From Ascoidea rubescens DSM 1968 (lineage: Eukaryota; Ascomycota; Saccharomycetes; Ascoideales; Ascoideaceae): DNA of 64,000 nt. The stretch is taken from assembly GCF_001661345.1 (NCBI RefSeq), contig NW_017962925.1, forward strand, positions 124,001 through 188,000, given 5' to 3'. Position 1 is the stretch's first letter; every line of letters begins with the position of its first letter. A program made the position numbers and the translations under genes. The notes under the pieces are model-generated. The model was not told where the DNA came from and ran no database searches. It was given only the letters and a program-made list of their open reading frames with translations. Positions 15,963 through 25,634 of this stretch are shown here, one piece after another.

Positions 15963-17346
15963 CTTTAATGGCATTTTTATTTTTTCGATTTTTTTTAATG
16001 CTTCGATGAGCCTTACCTGTATAATCCTTCATAGGTTCAGGAACTAATTTGTTTTGAATTTGTTGTTCATAATAATTGATATAATTTTTAATTCCAAATT
16101 CCATTGCAAACTTTCTGTATCTATCTCTCCACGCACATTTTGTATGATGAGGATAATCATTTTGTAGTAGTTCAAAGAATTTATTCGGCAAGATAAATTT
16201 ACAGAAACGAACAGTGGAGTTTTTCAAATCAGTTAAATTTATTGAATGTTCCAACATTTTTTTATAAACTTGTTTACATAAAATATAGTCATCTTCTGCT
16301 GTAAATCTTGTTTTCAAAGTTCCGGGCATAATTTTCGTTTTAATTAGTTGATTATTTTCATCAAAATATAAATCGCCATCTTTGTTGGTTTTATAAACAT
16401 AGTTCAATTTATTTGACAAGCAGCTTCGAAATCTGTATCGCACTGAATTACCAGTATGTCTGCCCAATTTTATCGCAATTTCGTGAAATAGTTTATGAGT
16501 AGATCTCTTGTGAGGATTTTTGCGAACTTCTTCGAGTATGAATTCATCTTCTGTTTTCGTGAAACCATTTTTGTTCATTGTAGTGGGTATCGTTGAGACA
16601 TTGAAGTTATAGTAATCTCTGTCTGAGATTTTCTTTAAGGACTCAAAAGTTGTGACCTTTATGGGATTGTTTTTTTTGGATCGATCAATGGAATCGAAAG
16701 CTGGGTTCAAAATGCCCTGGTGATAGCCAGATAAAAAAGACGTTTCATTATTATGATCGCCACCATGGCTGTAATTGTAATTGGAATTGAAAACAGTCTT
16801 GCCATCGAGATAATCCACCTGTGTGAAATTCTTATTCTGGTCGATGAACCGAATATTCTGAGACTTGTTCTGAGCTGTATTGGTGGTGGAAGCAGGGTTT
16901 TTGTAGGAAAGAATATCCAACAATTTTTTCTGGTTGACAGAATCGTAGACAAAAGAAGGATCATAGGAGTAAGGAATGTTGTAAGCAGAGAGAAATATGG
17001 AATTGGAGCCCATAGAAGCTGCCACTTTCCCACCATTGGCTTCAATCAAGTCCACTAAACTGCTTCTGTTGGTGATGCTCTCGCAGAGGTAAAAGGAAAT
17101 GGACAGGCCACTTCTGGGGTTGGAGAACAAAAGGAGCCTGTTTTCGCAAGCCACTGGCTCCAGAACGACGTCTGCTGCGTTGCTTTTGTTGCTTTTGCTG
17201 CTTCTGCTGCTTCTGTTCTCTGTGGTGGAGGGAGGCAGGGCCATAGTGGAGCACTTCTTCATGGTTGGAGAAGAGGTTTGTTCTGCGGCAAAAATGAGCG
17301 TTCTTCTCTTCCTCTGCTTCTTCTTCTTCTCTTTCTCCTTCTCCAT
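14803..17346 (-). CDS. RAP1: Rap1 telomere and promoter DNA-binding protein
   Basis: Binds telomeric repeats and, in Saccharomyces, ribosomal-protein and glycolytic promoters. Domain order is complete: a BRCT-like region (about residues 68-140, from RLLLFSNPRSG), a first Myb repeat (about 260-320, KTEDEFILEEVRKNP, then SVRYRFRSCL), a second Myb-like repeat (about 345-420, RFTAEDDYILCKQVY to WRDRYRKFAMEFG), and the C-terminal RCT domain (about 695-847, with SGIWTREDDERLRR and LKKHGHERIELRKNF). Two poly-Asn tracts sit in the linker. 847 residues compares with 827 in S. cerevisiae. The first ATG (17346) is only 14 bp from the HEM4 ATG. Met29 at 17262 would remove a Lys/Glu-rich stretch and is a plausible true start. 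Confidence 0.93.
15533..15607. repeat. ATT tract coding poly-Asn in RAP1
   Basis: More than twenty perfect ATT units, encoding Asn on the minus strand, in the linker before the RCT domain. Confidence 0.9.
15893..15961. repeat. TTTTGA then ATT tract in RAP1
   Basis: A 6-bp TTTTGA repeat (coding QN pairs) joined to an ATT tract (poly-Asn), between the Myb region and the RCT domain. Confidence 0.85.
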
Positions 17347-17360
17347 GTCCTAACAAGAGC

Positions 17361-18188
17361 ATGGCCTCGACATTTCTCCTTCTCAAGAACAAGACTGTCG
17401 CCAGGGACAAATACCAGCTGTTGTTCGAGCAGTATTTTTGCCCTCGCAGTGTGGGCTTCTTGCCCTTGATCCAACATGTCTACATTGCCAATGACTGTCT
17501 CTGGAGCTATCTCCTCTGCGACGACTTTCTTGCTGGTGCTCTTGCTATTGTGATAACCAGCCAGAGAGCTGTGGAGGCTATCCATGAAGCGATTGCAACT
17601 CACTCCTTGTCCTACGACAGCAGGCTAGAGACTGTGTTCAACAAGACAGTCTATGCTGTGGGGCCTGCGACAGCTGAGTTGCTTCATACCTGTGGCTTTA
17701 AGAACATTAAAGGAGGATATGATGCTGGAAACAGCGACGTTTTGTCTGACATTGTCATTGATAACGAGTCCCTCAGGAGCGATTACAAAGAGAAGAATGT
17801 CGTCTTCTTTACTGGAGAAAAGAGAAAGGATATATTGCCTAAAAAGCTTCGGAAGTTTGGCTTCAATTTGATTGAATATGTCGTTTACAAGACCATACCA
17901 ATTTCCCCAGAAAACACTTCGAGAGAATTCAACCACTATGTTGATTGCAATATCAACCATTCTCATCCAAACACAGACCATTGGTTCATCTTCTTTTCAC
18001 CCCAGGGTGTTTCAGAAATATTGGACTACTTGAAAAATAACCAAAATAAAAACTTCAAAATTGCTTCCATTGGCCCAACAACTCAAATGTTTTTACTTCA
18101 AAATGGGATACTGCCTCATGTCATTGCTCCAAAACCTGAACCTGTTTCTCTTTGTCAGTCAATACAAGAATACATTCGTAACCAGTGA
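17361..18188 (+). CDS. HEM4: Uroporphyrinogen-III synthase
   Basis: Cytosolic haem-pathway enzyme that cyclises hydroxymethylbilane to uroporphyrinogen III. 275 residues, the same size as S. cerevisiae Hem4. Recognisable blocks: N-terminal FLLLKNKTVARDKYQ, then ITSQRAVEAIHEAI, KTVYAVGPATAELL with the GFKNIKGG turn, FTGEKRKDILPKKL, FFSPQGVSEIL and ASIGPTTQMFL, ending with VIAPKPEPVSL. The start at 17361 is fixed by the conserved KNKT block lying eight residues in. Two CTG codons occur (codon 18 and one near the C-terminus). It shares a very short head-to-head gap with RAP1. Confidence 0.95.
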   Translation: MASTFLLLKNKTVARDKYQLLFEQYFCPRSVGFLPLIQHVYIANDCLWSYLLCDDFLAGALAIVITSQRAVEAIHEAIATHSLSYDSRLETVFNKTVYAVGPATAELLHTCGFKNIKGGYDAGNSDVLSDIVIDNESLRSDYKEKNVVFFTGEKRKDILPKKLRKFGFNLIEYVVYKTIPISPENTSREFNHYVDCNINHSHPNTDHWFIFFSPQGVSEILDYLKNNQNKNFKIASIGPTTQMFLLQNGILPHVIAPKPEPVSLCQSIQEYIRNQ

Positions 18189-18243
18189 ATCTGTTTTGCA
18201 AACTTGAAAATTACATATATTTTTATAGAACACAATAAAAATA

Positions 18244-18284
18244 AAATCAAAAATCAAAAATCAAAAATCAAAAATCAAAAATCA
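18244..18284. repeat. ATCAAAA 7-bp tandem repeat
   Basis: Five to six ATCAAAA units in the short convergent region between the HEM4 and TRS130 ends. Confidence 0.85.
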
Positions 18285-18325
18285 AGACAAAAAACAAAAA
18301 ATAATAATCAGCTTGATAAAATAAT

Positions 18326-21300
18326 TCAAAATGCAAATGTAACCCGATCCAAGTCTGGTACAATCAAAAGCGTCTGAGAGCTGTTTTTATAGTCAATTTC
18401 CATAGTAAATGAATCATTTAAATGATTATTAATAGCTTTGATTTCAATTTCAGGCAATAACAATTGTCCAATCTTTAATGGAATTAAAACTATATCAACA
18501 TCCGGGCTTAAAAACTCAATTTGCTCTTTATTCTTCTTATCAATCTCAAACAGAAAACTTCTTTTCCCACTGATTAACCAAGCATCCTGATTTGTTTGAA
18601 TATCTATTGAAAACTCTTCGATTTTCAGATCCTCATTAGGATCGATAAATAATACTCTTTTCTTATTTTTTTTATTACCTCCTACAACCTCTCCAGCCGG
18701 TAAGCTCTTATTTTCATTGAAATCAGTTGTTTCCTCTCCTCTCCAATTTATAAGAGTTTTAATCTTTAATTTTGTACTAATAGCTTGCCCAACTATATAT
18801 TGCGGGTTTTCCTCGAATTCAAACTCAACAATATGAATCACTTGAATTAATGGAATTGGAACTGCTATATTCAAATTTTTGGAAACACTTAGAAATAATT
18901 CATCAAGTTTCTTATTTTTTATTTCAATTTCATCACTTATATTGTTATGATTTGAATTATTCAATGAAAATCCTTTCACTTCCAATTTTAAATAATTTAA
19001 CGCTTTTCCATTATTGATTTCTTCCAAAAATGAATAAAGACTCTCTTGAATTCTCTTTTGGCATTTATAATCAATATTAATCAAAAATTCATTGACTATT
19101 TTATAATTAATCGGCAAAATGTTAATTTCATTCATTAAACCATATCTATTAAAATCAACAAATATGACTCTCCTTAAAAATTTTTTTAAAATTAAAATAT
19201 GATCAATAAATGATTCTTTAGTCCTGAAATGTATATCTTTTTCTTCTTCAAAACCATTTCTAAATAAATAATAACTTATAAAAATATACCACAAAATTTC
19301 AAATGATTCATCGCTAAGTGATCTATATTGAACATTAAGGTTTATAGAATCTTTTTTCTTAACTATATATTTGTCTGATCTTGGCTCAATCTTAAAAAAG
19401 TGACAGACTGGCTGGTTTCCAAATGCAATTAATGGTTTGGGTTTTATTGCTGATGAAACTTTATAATTATTATTGGATCTTAATCTCGATCCCATCACTC
19501 TGATAGGCACATTAATATCTGATGTGCCAATAGAAAATTTTGAAAACAATTTTGATGATTTAAATGAATCTTGAACAGATACAGAAACGCATAGAGCAGT
19601 ATTAATATCCTCATAATCAACCAAAGAATATCGAACTTTATTGTCATTTTCTTTAACAAAATACGTTATCTTTGTTTTCAATTTAATCAAATTCTTATTA
19701 ATTGTTGGAGCCATTAATGGGACTTGTTCATTTAATTTATAAGGTACTATGATTTCAACCGTTGAATTTGGTGATATCTCATTAAATTTAAATTTAGCAT
19801 TGTTTTCATCTGTATGATCACAAGTAATAGAAAGTTTTGTAGGTTTTTTCTTTTTCAAAAATCTAGATGAATTATAATTCTTATAATATGCTATTTGAGA
19901 AGATTCAGATGCTTCTAGTTGCCTAGAATATGTAAAAGCAGATAAATTATCCTCAATTATTTCAAATCCTTCAGTTCCTGACCAAAATTCAAGGTATCCA
20001 TTGAAAATATCAAAAGACCCATTATTTAATTTTATTGAAATCATTTTCTGAGATAAATTTAAAGACAACGGATTATTTAAATCAAGTGTTAGATTTCTAA
20101 AAAATGGATATAATACAAACTGATTTACTTGATAGCTTGATTGATTACTACCATCAATTAAATATTCTCGGTGATCTTCATCAAGAAAATCCTTTGTAAA
20201 TTTCAATTTTCCCATTTTCAAAACTAAAGAGTTCAAAATAAATTTTCCAGTTATCAAATCTTTACAGCCTAACGTAATAACATTTGTTCCCTTTTTGAAG
20301 ACTATTGATTCATCTGGAGAACTGGGATTAAAAACAAAAGAAATTACCTCAGAATCATCATCAATACTTTTTAATGTCAACTTAATTTCATCAAACTTGA
20401 AGGCTTCTTCCTTTTCATCAAGATGAAGCAATAAATTTTTAAGCAGTAATTCAATATCATAAGTATTCAATTTTTTACTTGAAATAAATTTGGAAATTTT
20501 AAACACAAATAGATTACTCAAATCGTATTCAACTGAAATTTTATCCTTTAAATTTAGTATTTTTATTAAAACATCATTGATTTCTTTTGAATTGATCAAA
20601 AATTTGTTAATATTTTCAAGATCATTATCAAAAAAATTGGAGCTTTCATTATTCTTTTCAGTTAGATTCTCTTGTTTAAAATCAATATCCTCAAAACTAT
20701 CAGAGTTTTTTTGTATTTTAAGATCGGACAAAGAAATCGAGTTAAACTTATTTGAAGAACTCAATATAGTTGACAATAAATCTAAATATGAAGTGAGTAA
20801 AGTCGTTTTACTTTCTTGAACTGTAATATACAAACTGTTATAATTTCCACTTTCCTTATTTGTTTTAGATAAAGTGATTTCATCCTCTTCAATTGTATTT
20901 TCCAAACAACAAATATACACTTTTAATAAATAAAACCCAATATATTTCCAGCCTTGTTCGTTATAAAATGTTGGGCAGTTTTGCAAGACTAACAAAGAAT
21001 CCCTATAATTTTTGTTTTGAAAATTTATCATTGCTATATCAATAGATAAAATATCCACATTTCTAGGTTTGTCTGCTATATTAAAATGATTAATCGCAGA
21101 TTCAGTTAGCTCCACAAAGTATTCCTGGAATGTTTTTTGGTTAGTTAGCGCTTTTTTTAAAGGGGAGTAATCAAATTCATAAACTGAATCATTTTCTCCT
21201 TTGAATAAATAGTTTACAGTATTGATATGAGTTAATTTATCTGTAAAATAATAATTGAGTTTATAATTATATCTTTTTCCCAAAACTATTAAAAAAAATC

Positions 21301-22882
21301 TTTTAGTTATGAACAAATTACCTAAAGCATCATTGATTTCCCTGTTTTGCAAAAAGTGGTTAATTGAATTTGGATCAAACATTGTTCTGGTTAATTTACC
21401 AGGTGTAAAATAAAACTCTTGAATTAATAACATATAGCTATCCACTATTGAATAAGACCATTCAGCAATTTTGATAATATTTTTTTTTGAAATTTTATTA
21501 TCAATTAAAGCACCACACATATCAACTATGAAAGTTTCTAGTCTTTTAAGTAATTGATATAAATGAATGGAAATAATGGCAGGAGAATATGCACTTGACT
21601 CCAAATAAGACAAAATTAGTGAATTAATTAAAATCGATTGATTCCAAAAAATATAAACTTTCAGTTGAAAATAACTTGATGCATTATCAAGGATACTAAG
21701 TCGAATTTTTTTGAATAAATCAAAATAGGTATTTATTTGCAATTTTTTTGATAGAGCATTATTTGAAGGAATGCTTGAAAAGATATCTAAAAAGTTATTA
21801 GATAAATCTATTAAAAACTGGTTTTGATCATTTTCAAAAAAATTGAAATAAAAGCAATTTTTTGAAATAGAAATATCATTGAAACCAACTTTTTCAATAA
21901 AAGTTGGATTTTTATCTTCATTTGAGTTTAAAAATTTTTCAAAAAAGAATTGAAATATTTTTTCTAGATTATCGTAATAAAGAAGAGAGTCCTCGTAGAA
22001 TGTCAAATGATTAAATAAAATACCCAAATTTTCATTTAATAATAAATAAAGGCCAATGTTAATATTAGAATGATAGTTTTTGAAAAAAGATTCCACTATG
22101 GATGATGGCAGAATTGATGATTCATCGGTATTTGGTTTCTCAGGATAAGTATTTACTAGATCTAAAATAACAGATTTGTAAAAAGAAATTCTGTTATTAA
22201 AAGTGTTTAAAATACTATCTTTTATTTTAGTTAGAAAATTATTCCAATTGGAGTCATACTCAATTTTATTACTGTACTCTGCTTTTATTTTCAAAACCCT
22301 CACTGATAAATTATGCGCAGAAGTATTAGGACTATTGTAACTGTTAAAATCGAATTTTATCTTATCCAAAAGCGTCGTTTTAAATCTTGCTTCAACATCA
22401 TCCTTAACACCTTCGGGAATATAATAGACCAATAACCAATCAGTTGGCAACTTTGATGTGTCTATTGACTGTTTGAACCATTCTTTAATAAAAGGTCTAA
22501 CTTTTGTTCTATATTCATCAATACCATTAGCACACTGAAAAAACATGATTTTTAGGTAGGGGTCATTAACAGCATTGATCAAATCATTAAATAGTATAGA
22601 TTGGGAATGACTGGAATTTAAATCAAAGGAATCTGAAGGAGGATTGATTTGATTGTTTACATTTAAGGCTGCTGATATTGAATTCGGAATTTCCTCAATT
22701 ATATTAATTGGCAATATAGGAATTGATTTTAAGGGGGCATTTTCTAGTTTTAAATGAAGATTTGTCAAAGGCAATTTTGATTCAAGATCTTCTTTTAGCT
22801 TTGCATATAGATCAAATGGATCATAGTAAGCAACATTTACCAATGCTTTTCCTTTTGTTGGAGCTGAGTTATTGAAATTCAT
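18326..22882 (-). CDS. TRS130: TRAPPII subunit Trs130 (TRAPPC10)
   Basis: Large subunit of the TRAPPII complex, the Rab GEF acting on Ypt31/32 at the late Golgi. The call rests on the N-terminal part: VNVAYYDPFDLYAKLKEDLE, then RTKVRPFIKEWFKQSID and WLLVYYIPEGVKDDVEARF, which match the conserved TRAPPC10/Trs130 N-terminal region. The middle is helical (TPR-like) and the last 400 residues are beta-rich, as in the family. From the first ATG (22882) it has 1,518 residues, longer than S. cerevisiae Trs130 (1,102) and nearer to other fungi. Codon use is very AT-rich. Downstream of SLR1 on the same strand. Confidence 0.85.
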   Translation of the reverse strand: MNFNNSAPTKGKALVNVAYYDPFDLYAKLKEDLESKLPLTNLHLKLENAPLKSIPILPINIIEEIPNSISAALNVNNQINPPSDSFDLNSSHSQSILFNDLINAVNDPYLKIMFFQCANGIDEYRTKVRPFIKEWFKQSIDTSKLPTDWLLVYYIPEGVKDDVEARFKTTLLDKIKFDFNSYNSPNTSAHNLSVRVLKIKAEYSNKIEYDSNWNNFLTKIKDSILNTFNNRISFYKSVILDLVNTYPEKPNTDESSILPSSIVESFFKNYHSNINIGLYLLLNENLGILFNHLTFYEDSLLYYDNLEKIFQFFFEKFLNSNEDKNPTFIEKVGFNDISISKNCFYFNFFENDQNQFLIDLSNNFLDIFSSIPSNNALSKKLQINTYFDLFKKIRLSILDNASSYFQLKVYIFWNQSILINSLILSYLESSAYSPAIISIHLYQLLKRLETFIVDMCGALIDNKISKKNIIKIAEWSYSIVDSYMLLIQEFYFTPGKLTRTMFDPNSINHFLQNREINDALGNLFITKRFFLIVLGKRYNYKLNYYFTDKLTHINTVNYLFKGENDSVYEFDYSPLKKALTNQKTFQEYFVELTESAINHFNIADKPRNVDILSIDIAMINFQNKNYRDSLLVLQNCPTFYNEQGWKYIGFYLLKVYICCLENTIEEDEITLSKTNKESGNYNSLYITVQESKTTLLTSYLDLLSTILSSSNKFNSISLSDLKIQKNSDSFEDIDFKQENLTEKNNESSNFFDNDLENINKFLINSKEINDVLIKILNLKDKISVEYDLSNLFVFKISKFISSKKLNTYDIELLLKNLLLHLDEKEEAFKFDEIKLTLKSIDDDSEVISFVFNPSSPDESIVFKKGTNVITLGCKDLITGKFILNSLVLKMGKLKFTKDFLDEDHREYLIDGSNQSSYQVNQFVLYPFFRNLTLDLNNPLSLNLSQKMISIKLNNGSFDIFNGYLEFWSGTEGFEIIEDNLSAFTYSRQLEASESSQIAYYKNYNSSRFLKKKKPTKLSITCDHTDENNAKFKFNEISPNSTVEIIVPYKLNEQVPLMAPTINKNLIKLKTKITYFVKENDNKVRYSLVDYEDINTALCVSVSVQDSFKSSKLFSKFSIGTSDINVPIRVMGSRLRSNNNYKVSSAIKPKPLIAFGNQPVCHFFKIEPRSDKYIVKKKDSINLNVQYRSLSDESFEILWYIFISYYLFRNGFEEEKDIHFRTKESFIDHILILKKFLRRVIFVDFNRYGLMNEINILPINYKIVNEFLINIDYKCQKRIQESLYSFLEEINNGKALNYLKLEVKGFSLNNSNHNNISDEIEIKNKKLDELFLSVSKNLNIAVPIPLIQVIHIVEFEFEENPQYIVGQAISTKLKIKTLINWRGEETTDFNENKSLPAGEVVGGNKKNKKRVLFIDPNEDLKIEEFSIDIQTNQDAWLISGKRSFLFEIDKKNKEQIEFLSPDVDIVLIPLKIGQLLLPEIEIKAINNHLNDSFTMEIDYKNSSQTLLIVPDLDRVTFAF

Positions 22883-23270
22883 CTGATAGAATACAAAAGC
22901 TCTCGACGGCAAAAAAAGATGTTTGATCCTATTACGGGTTCTTTTTATATCAAGCTTTTTCTTTATAGCTATTTATGCTGCCACATCATAATTTTATGAA
23001 ATGTTTTCATTATATTTATGGTTGGAAAGAGTGGGACCCACACGGGTGGTTTTCTCGGATTTCTGATAATTTGCGTTGAATATGAACTGCATATTATTGA
23101 TATCATATTATGAAGTATTTAACAAATAAATGTAGATGGAGAGAGAAAAAAAATAATAATAAATATTGGGAGAGAAGAAAAAAAATAATAATAATAAAAT
23201 AAAATATTAGAAAAACACATATACAAAATACACAACTTCCAAAATAAAACCCATATTAATTTTCTGATCT
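22883..23270. promoter_or_regulatory. Intergenic region upstream of TRS130
   Basis: 388 bp between the TRS130 start and the 3' end of the SR-like gene, both on the minus strand. No gene; contains A-rich runs. Confidence 0.5.
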
Positions 23271-25428
23271 TCATTCATCATCTTGTATATAATATGCCTG
23301 ATCTTTCAAATTTTCACTGTTATGATCAAAAGTTTCGGTCCCAGAAACAGTATTGTCGATTGCATTTTCATTTCTGTTTGAATTTTCGTTATTATATTGA
23401 TGTTCATGATCGTTTGGAATTCCAAATTCATTGTCAGCATCTTCTCTTCTGATGTGTGGAGACCTATCTCTAATTTGGTGTTCTCCGGATTCTCCTCTAA
23501 CAGGAGATCTTTCTCTTGTGTTGTAGGTAGAAGCATCAGGTCTTCTTCTTTCTTGGAAATTACCTCCACCTCTATGAGAGTTTCCACGAGAGCTGTAGCC
23601 GACATATGAAGAACCGTAACCGCCTCTTTGATAATAGCCACCTCTAGGGACATAACCACCTCTGCCATACTGCTGAACACCAGAGTATCCAGCTCTTTGC
23701 TGGTATGATCCACGAGGAGCGTAACCACCTCTTTGAACGTAGCCACCTCTTCCCATATTCATATTCATGTTGACACCCATACCATATCCACCTCTGGGCA
23801 TGAATCCGCCCCTTTGATAACCACCTCCTCTAGCATTGAAAAACCCACCTCTTCCATATCCTCCTCTTGGAATGAAGTTACCTCTTGGAGCACCAGTGTA
23901 GGTTCCCCTTGAAGGATGTGGGAAAGACCTTGCCCATTGAACTTTTAACGCGCCTTCGATTTCCTTTTTATTTTCTTCTTCGGCAGCTGGGGAGCCATTG
24001 GGGAAATAGCTATCAGCTCTTGGACGATTTTCGTCGTCAAAGCCATATTCACCTGGTTGAGGGACATGTCTTTGCTCTTTTGGCAAGATAATAGGGTCTT
24101 CTGTAAAAGCTTTCAAAGCCTTTTCAGCGTCTTCGGTGTTTTTAAATTCAACAAAGGCATATGGAGGCCCATCAGGGGTTTTTGTTGGAGGAACAACTAA
24201 ACGGATCAAAGGTCCATAACTAATAATAGGTGGTTGGTGATTAAGAGTTAATATAATGAGATTTTGAAAAAATGAAACGGTATAATTGATAGAAAAAGCA
24301 AAAAAAAAAAATTGATTTGAAATGATTTTGAATTTGAAAATTGATTTGAGAAATTTACTTTCTTTTTTTTTTTAATTGAAGTGGGTTTGGGAAGAGATGG
24401 AAGTGGACATGGTAGGGTGAAAAAAAAACAAAAAAAACAAGAAAAAAATTGAAATGGACATGAAAGTAAAAATGAAATAAAAATTAAAATAGACGTGAAA
24501 ATGAAAGTGAAATGAAAGTGAAATGAAAATGAAAATTGAATATAATAATCTAATTGGATGAGCGATATTGGAATTTGATGACTTTGGAATGAATATTTGA
24601 TAACAATAGATTGACTTTGAATTGGATTTAGCTTAGAATTGAGAATTTGAATAGGATTGAATGACTGACATTAGATAACATTTTGAGATTGATTGATTGA
24701 TTAATTGAAAAATAGATCGATCGATCGATAAGAAATGCTTATAGCAGTAAATTGAATTAGTATTGTTAACAAGAAAATGTAGCAAGATCTTGATAAGAAC
24801 TTGAATATTAATGATGCCTTTATAACAACTTGTGGATATTCTTGATTTGAAATAAATTTTTGTCAAGCCACATTAAATTGTGATTGAACAAAACAATAAG
24901 CAGCAGCAAAAAAAAAAGTAAAACTTGAATTTGATGGTATCAAAAAGGCGTTATAAAATCAGAGGAAGCAACAGGAGAAAACAAAAGACAAAAGATTAAG
25001 AGGTAAGTTCAATTCTGAAGCAACGTAACAGCAACCTGAAGCGTATCATATTAAAATCAAAAAAAACAGGACAAACCATGCAATAATTCCAATAGCATCT
25101 GCATCACAACCATATCCATCATAACCATCCCTAAATCAAACTAAGATAAAAATGACAATGTTGAAAACCAAAACTGGATCAAAGAAAATGGAAAAAAACC
25201 TCAACAAATTCAAAATAACCTGAAAATCAATGTTTATTAGAAAAAACAACACTTACCCTTCAAAAAAAGGAGCTAAATCAACAGATTCAACAGGCTTTCC
25301 GAAACCTGGTGGAAATAGTGATTAATGTCAGTAAAGCTGTTCAAAGATCCTCGCACTGGAGACAGCTCAAAAGAAGAAAAGAAAAAGCACAGCAACATAC
25401 CAGTAACGTAAAGAGTGCTCTTCGACAT
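23271..25428 (-). CDS. SR-like RNA-binding protein (RRM plus RGG), three exons
   Basis: Exons: 25401..25428, 25257..25305 and 23271..24219, giving 341 residues. Junctions: ...TLYVTG with donor GTATGT; FGKPVESVDLAPFFEG with donor GTAAGT; then YGPLIRLVV after acceptor TAG. The spliced N-terminus makes one RRM with RNP2-like LYVTGF and RNP1-like YAFVEFKN. It is followed by many RGG/RGGY repeats (about residues 135-245) and a C-terminal Arg/Ser/Asp part with RERSPVR and RDRSPHIRR, typical SR-kinase and arginine-methylation targets. It resembles the Slr1/Npl3 class of mRNA export and splicing proteins; I do not assign the exact orthologue. Intron 1 is 89 nt with TACTGAC; intron 2 is 1,037 nt. Confidence 0.88.
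24220..25256 (-). other. 1,037-nt intron of SR-like gene
   Basis: Donor GTAAGT, acceptor TTATTAG, a TATTAAC-like branch point near the 3' end. It holds GATT and ATCG short repeats at about 24688..24730. No snoRNA boxes C and D in a convincing arrangement were seen. It is unusually long beside the 86-163 nt introns elsewhere in the window. Confidence 0.85.
25306..25394 (-). other. 89-nt intron 1 of SR-like gene
   Basis: On the minus strand it begins GTATGT, contains TTTACTGACATTAATC (branch point TACTGAC) and ends CCACCAG. Its removal creates the RRM start. Confidence 0.9.
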
Positions 25429-25540
25429 GACGAGATATATGATGTTGCAGCAGGAGATAAGTGCCTACAAAAACAACTCTAGGCTAAAGCAGCAAAAGCA
25501 GCAGAAGCAGCAAAAGTTTTCCTCCAATTTTTCATCAAGG

Positions 25541-25557
25541 CACGTGTAGGTCACGTG
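25541..25557. promoter_or_regulatory. Two CACGTG E-boxes 11 bp apart
   Basis: CACGTG at 25541..25546 and 25552..25557; the second sits in GTCACGTG, a Cbf1/CDEI-type core. They lie in the 206-bp divergent promoter between the SR-like gene (ATG 25428) and the acidic-protein gene (ATG 25635). Cbf1-type bHLH binding is the usual reading. Confidence 0.6.
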
Positions 25558-25634
25558 CATTTCTGGAGGGGCACTCGGTGCATTTCCGGCAAGAGAAGCT
25601 CAGCGCTTATTCAACGAAGGTGAAGAAGACGATA

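Noticed and set aside
25552-25557. GTCACGTG as centromere CDEI
   Set aside because: No CDEIII-like CCGAA element or 80-90 bp AT-rich CDEII follows; a promoter E-box is simpler.
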